A stretch of 13,486 nt of DNA, from assembly GCA_900556865.1 (NCBI GenBank), contig USQS01000015.1, positions 1-13,486 on the forward strand, given 5' to 3'. The translations under genes and the position numbers were made by a program. Below are positions 13,435 to 13,486 of the stretch, one piece after another. Below the pieces are notes generated by a model. The model was not told the origin of the DNA. It searched no databases and saw only the letters and a list, made by a program, of their open reading frames with translations. Within the stretch, counting starts at the first letter, position 1; the number at the start of each line of letters is the position of its first letter. The DNA is from an uncultured Clostridium sp. GTDB lineage: Bacteria; Bacillota; Clostridia; TANB77; CAG-508.

Positions 13435-13486
13435 AAATAATTTATATTAAAATTTGATAATATATTGTTTTTTATACCTTGGCGAA

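Noticed and set aside
1..13486. CRISPR arrays, insertion sequences, tRNA genes, phage or defence modules
   Set aside because: No regularly spaced repeats, transposase or integrase motifs, tRNA cloverleaf or defence-type protein domains were seen on either strand.

Overview
The window is an AT-rich, densely coding stretch that looks chromosomal and comes from a low-GC Firmicute, most likely an uncultured (gut-type) member of the Clostridia. The reasons are the strong A/T bias at third codon positions, AGGAGG-type ribosome binding sites, textbook sigma-A promoters (TTGACA-17-TATAAT type), a split transketolase, and a gdpP-rplI pair. The genetic code looks standard: TGG is used for Trp, and TAA or TGA for stop. 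I see no transposase, integrase, tRNA, rRNA or CRISPR array.

Layout, left to right. (1) The 3' end of a UPF0182 membrane-protein gene, followed by a cluster of three hairpins (945-1078). (2) A small leftward zinc-ribbon gene, divergent from a rightward M29 aminopeptidase gene. (3) obgE with its own consensus promoter and terminator. (4) A promoter-driven pair: the N-terminal half of a split transketolase, overlapping a membrane-anchored polysaccharide deacetylase gene. (5) A leftward operon tsaE-tsaB-rimI, giving two of the t6A tRNA-modification proteins plus a RimI-type acetyltransferase; tsaD is absent here. (6) A rightward series: gdpP (c-di-AMP phosphodiesterase), rplI (ribosomal protein L9), plsX, acpP, a class I SAM methyltransferase with a DPPSY motif, and an RluA-type pseudouridine synthase.

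Most of these genes serve core functions: ribosome assembly and translation (obgE, rplI, tsaE/tsaB, the methyltransferase, the pseudouridine synthase), c-di-AMP turnover (gdpP), phospholipid precursor supply (plsX, acpP) and wall or surface polysaccharide editing (the deacetylase). Several probable start sites differ from the longest open frame. ampS starts at 1512, obgE at 2792, tsaE at 7646, and tsaB uses TTG at 7171.

I did not find a clear undescribed system. The items most worth a second look are the back-to-back tsaE/gdpP promoters whose -35 boxes are 2 bp apart, a recurring GGAAAGTC-type intergenic hairpin, a transketolase N-half without its partner, an M29 peptidase with Leu where a catalytic Tyr is expected, and a TTAGT-N8-ACTAA inverted repeat just downstream of the acpP -10 box.
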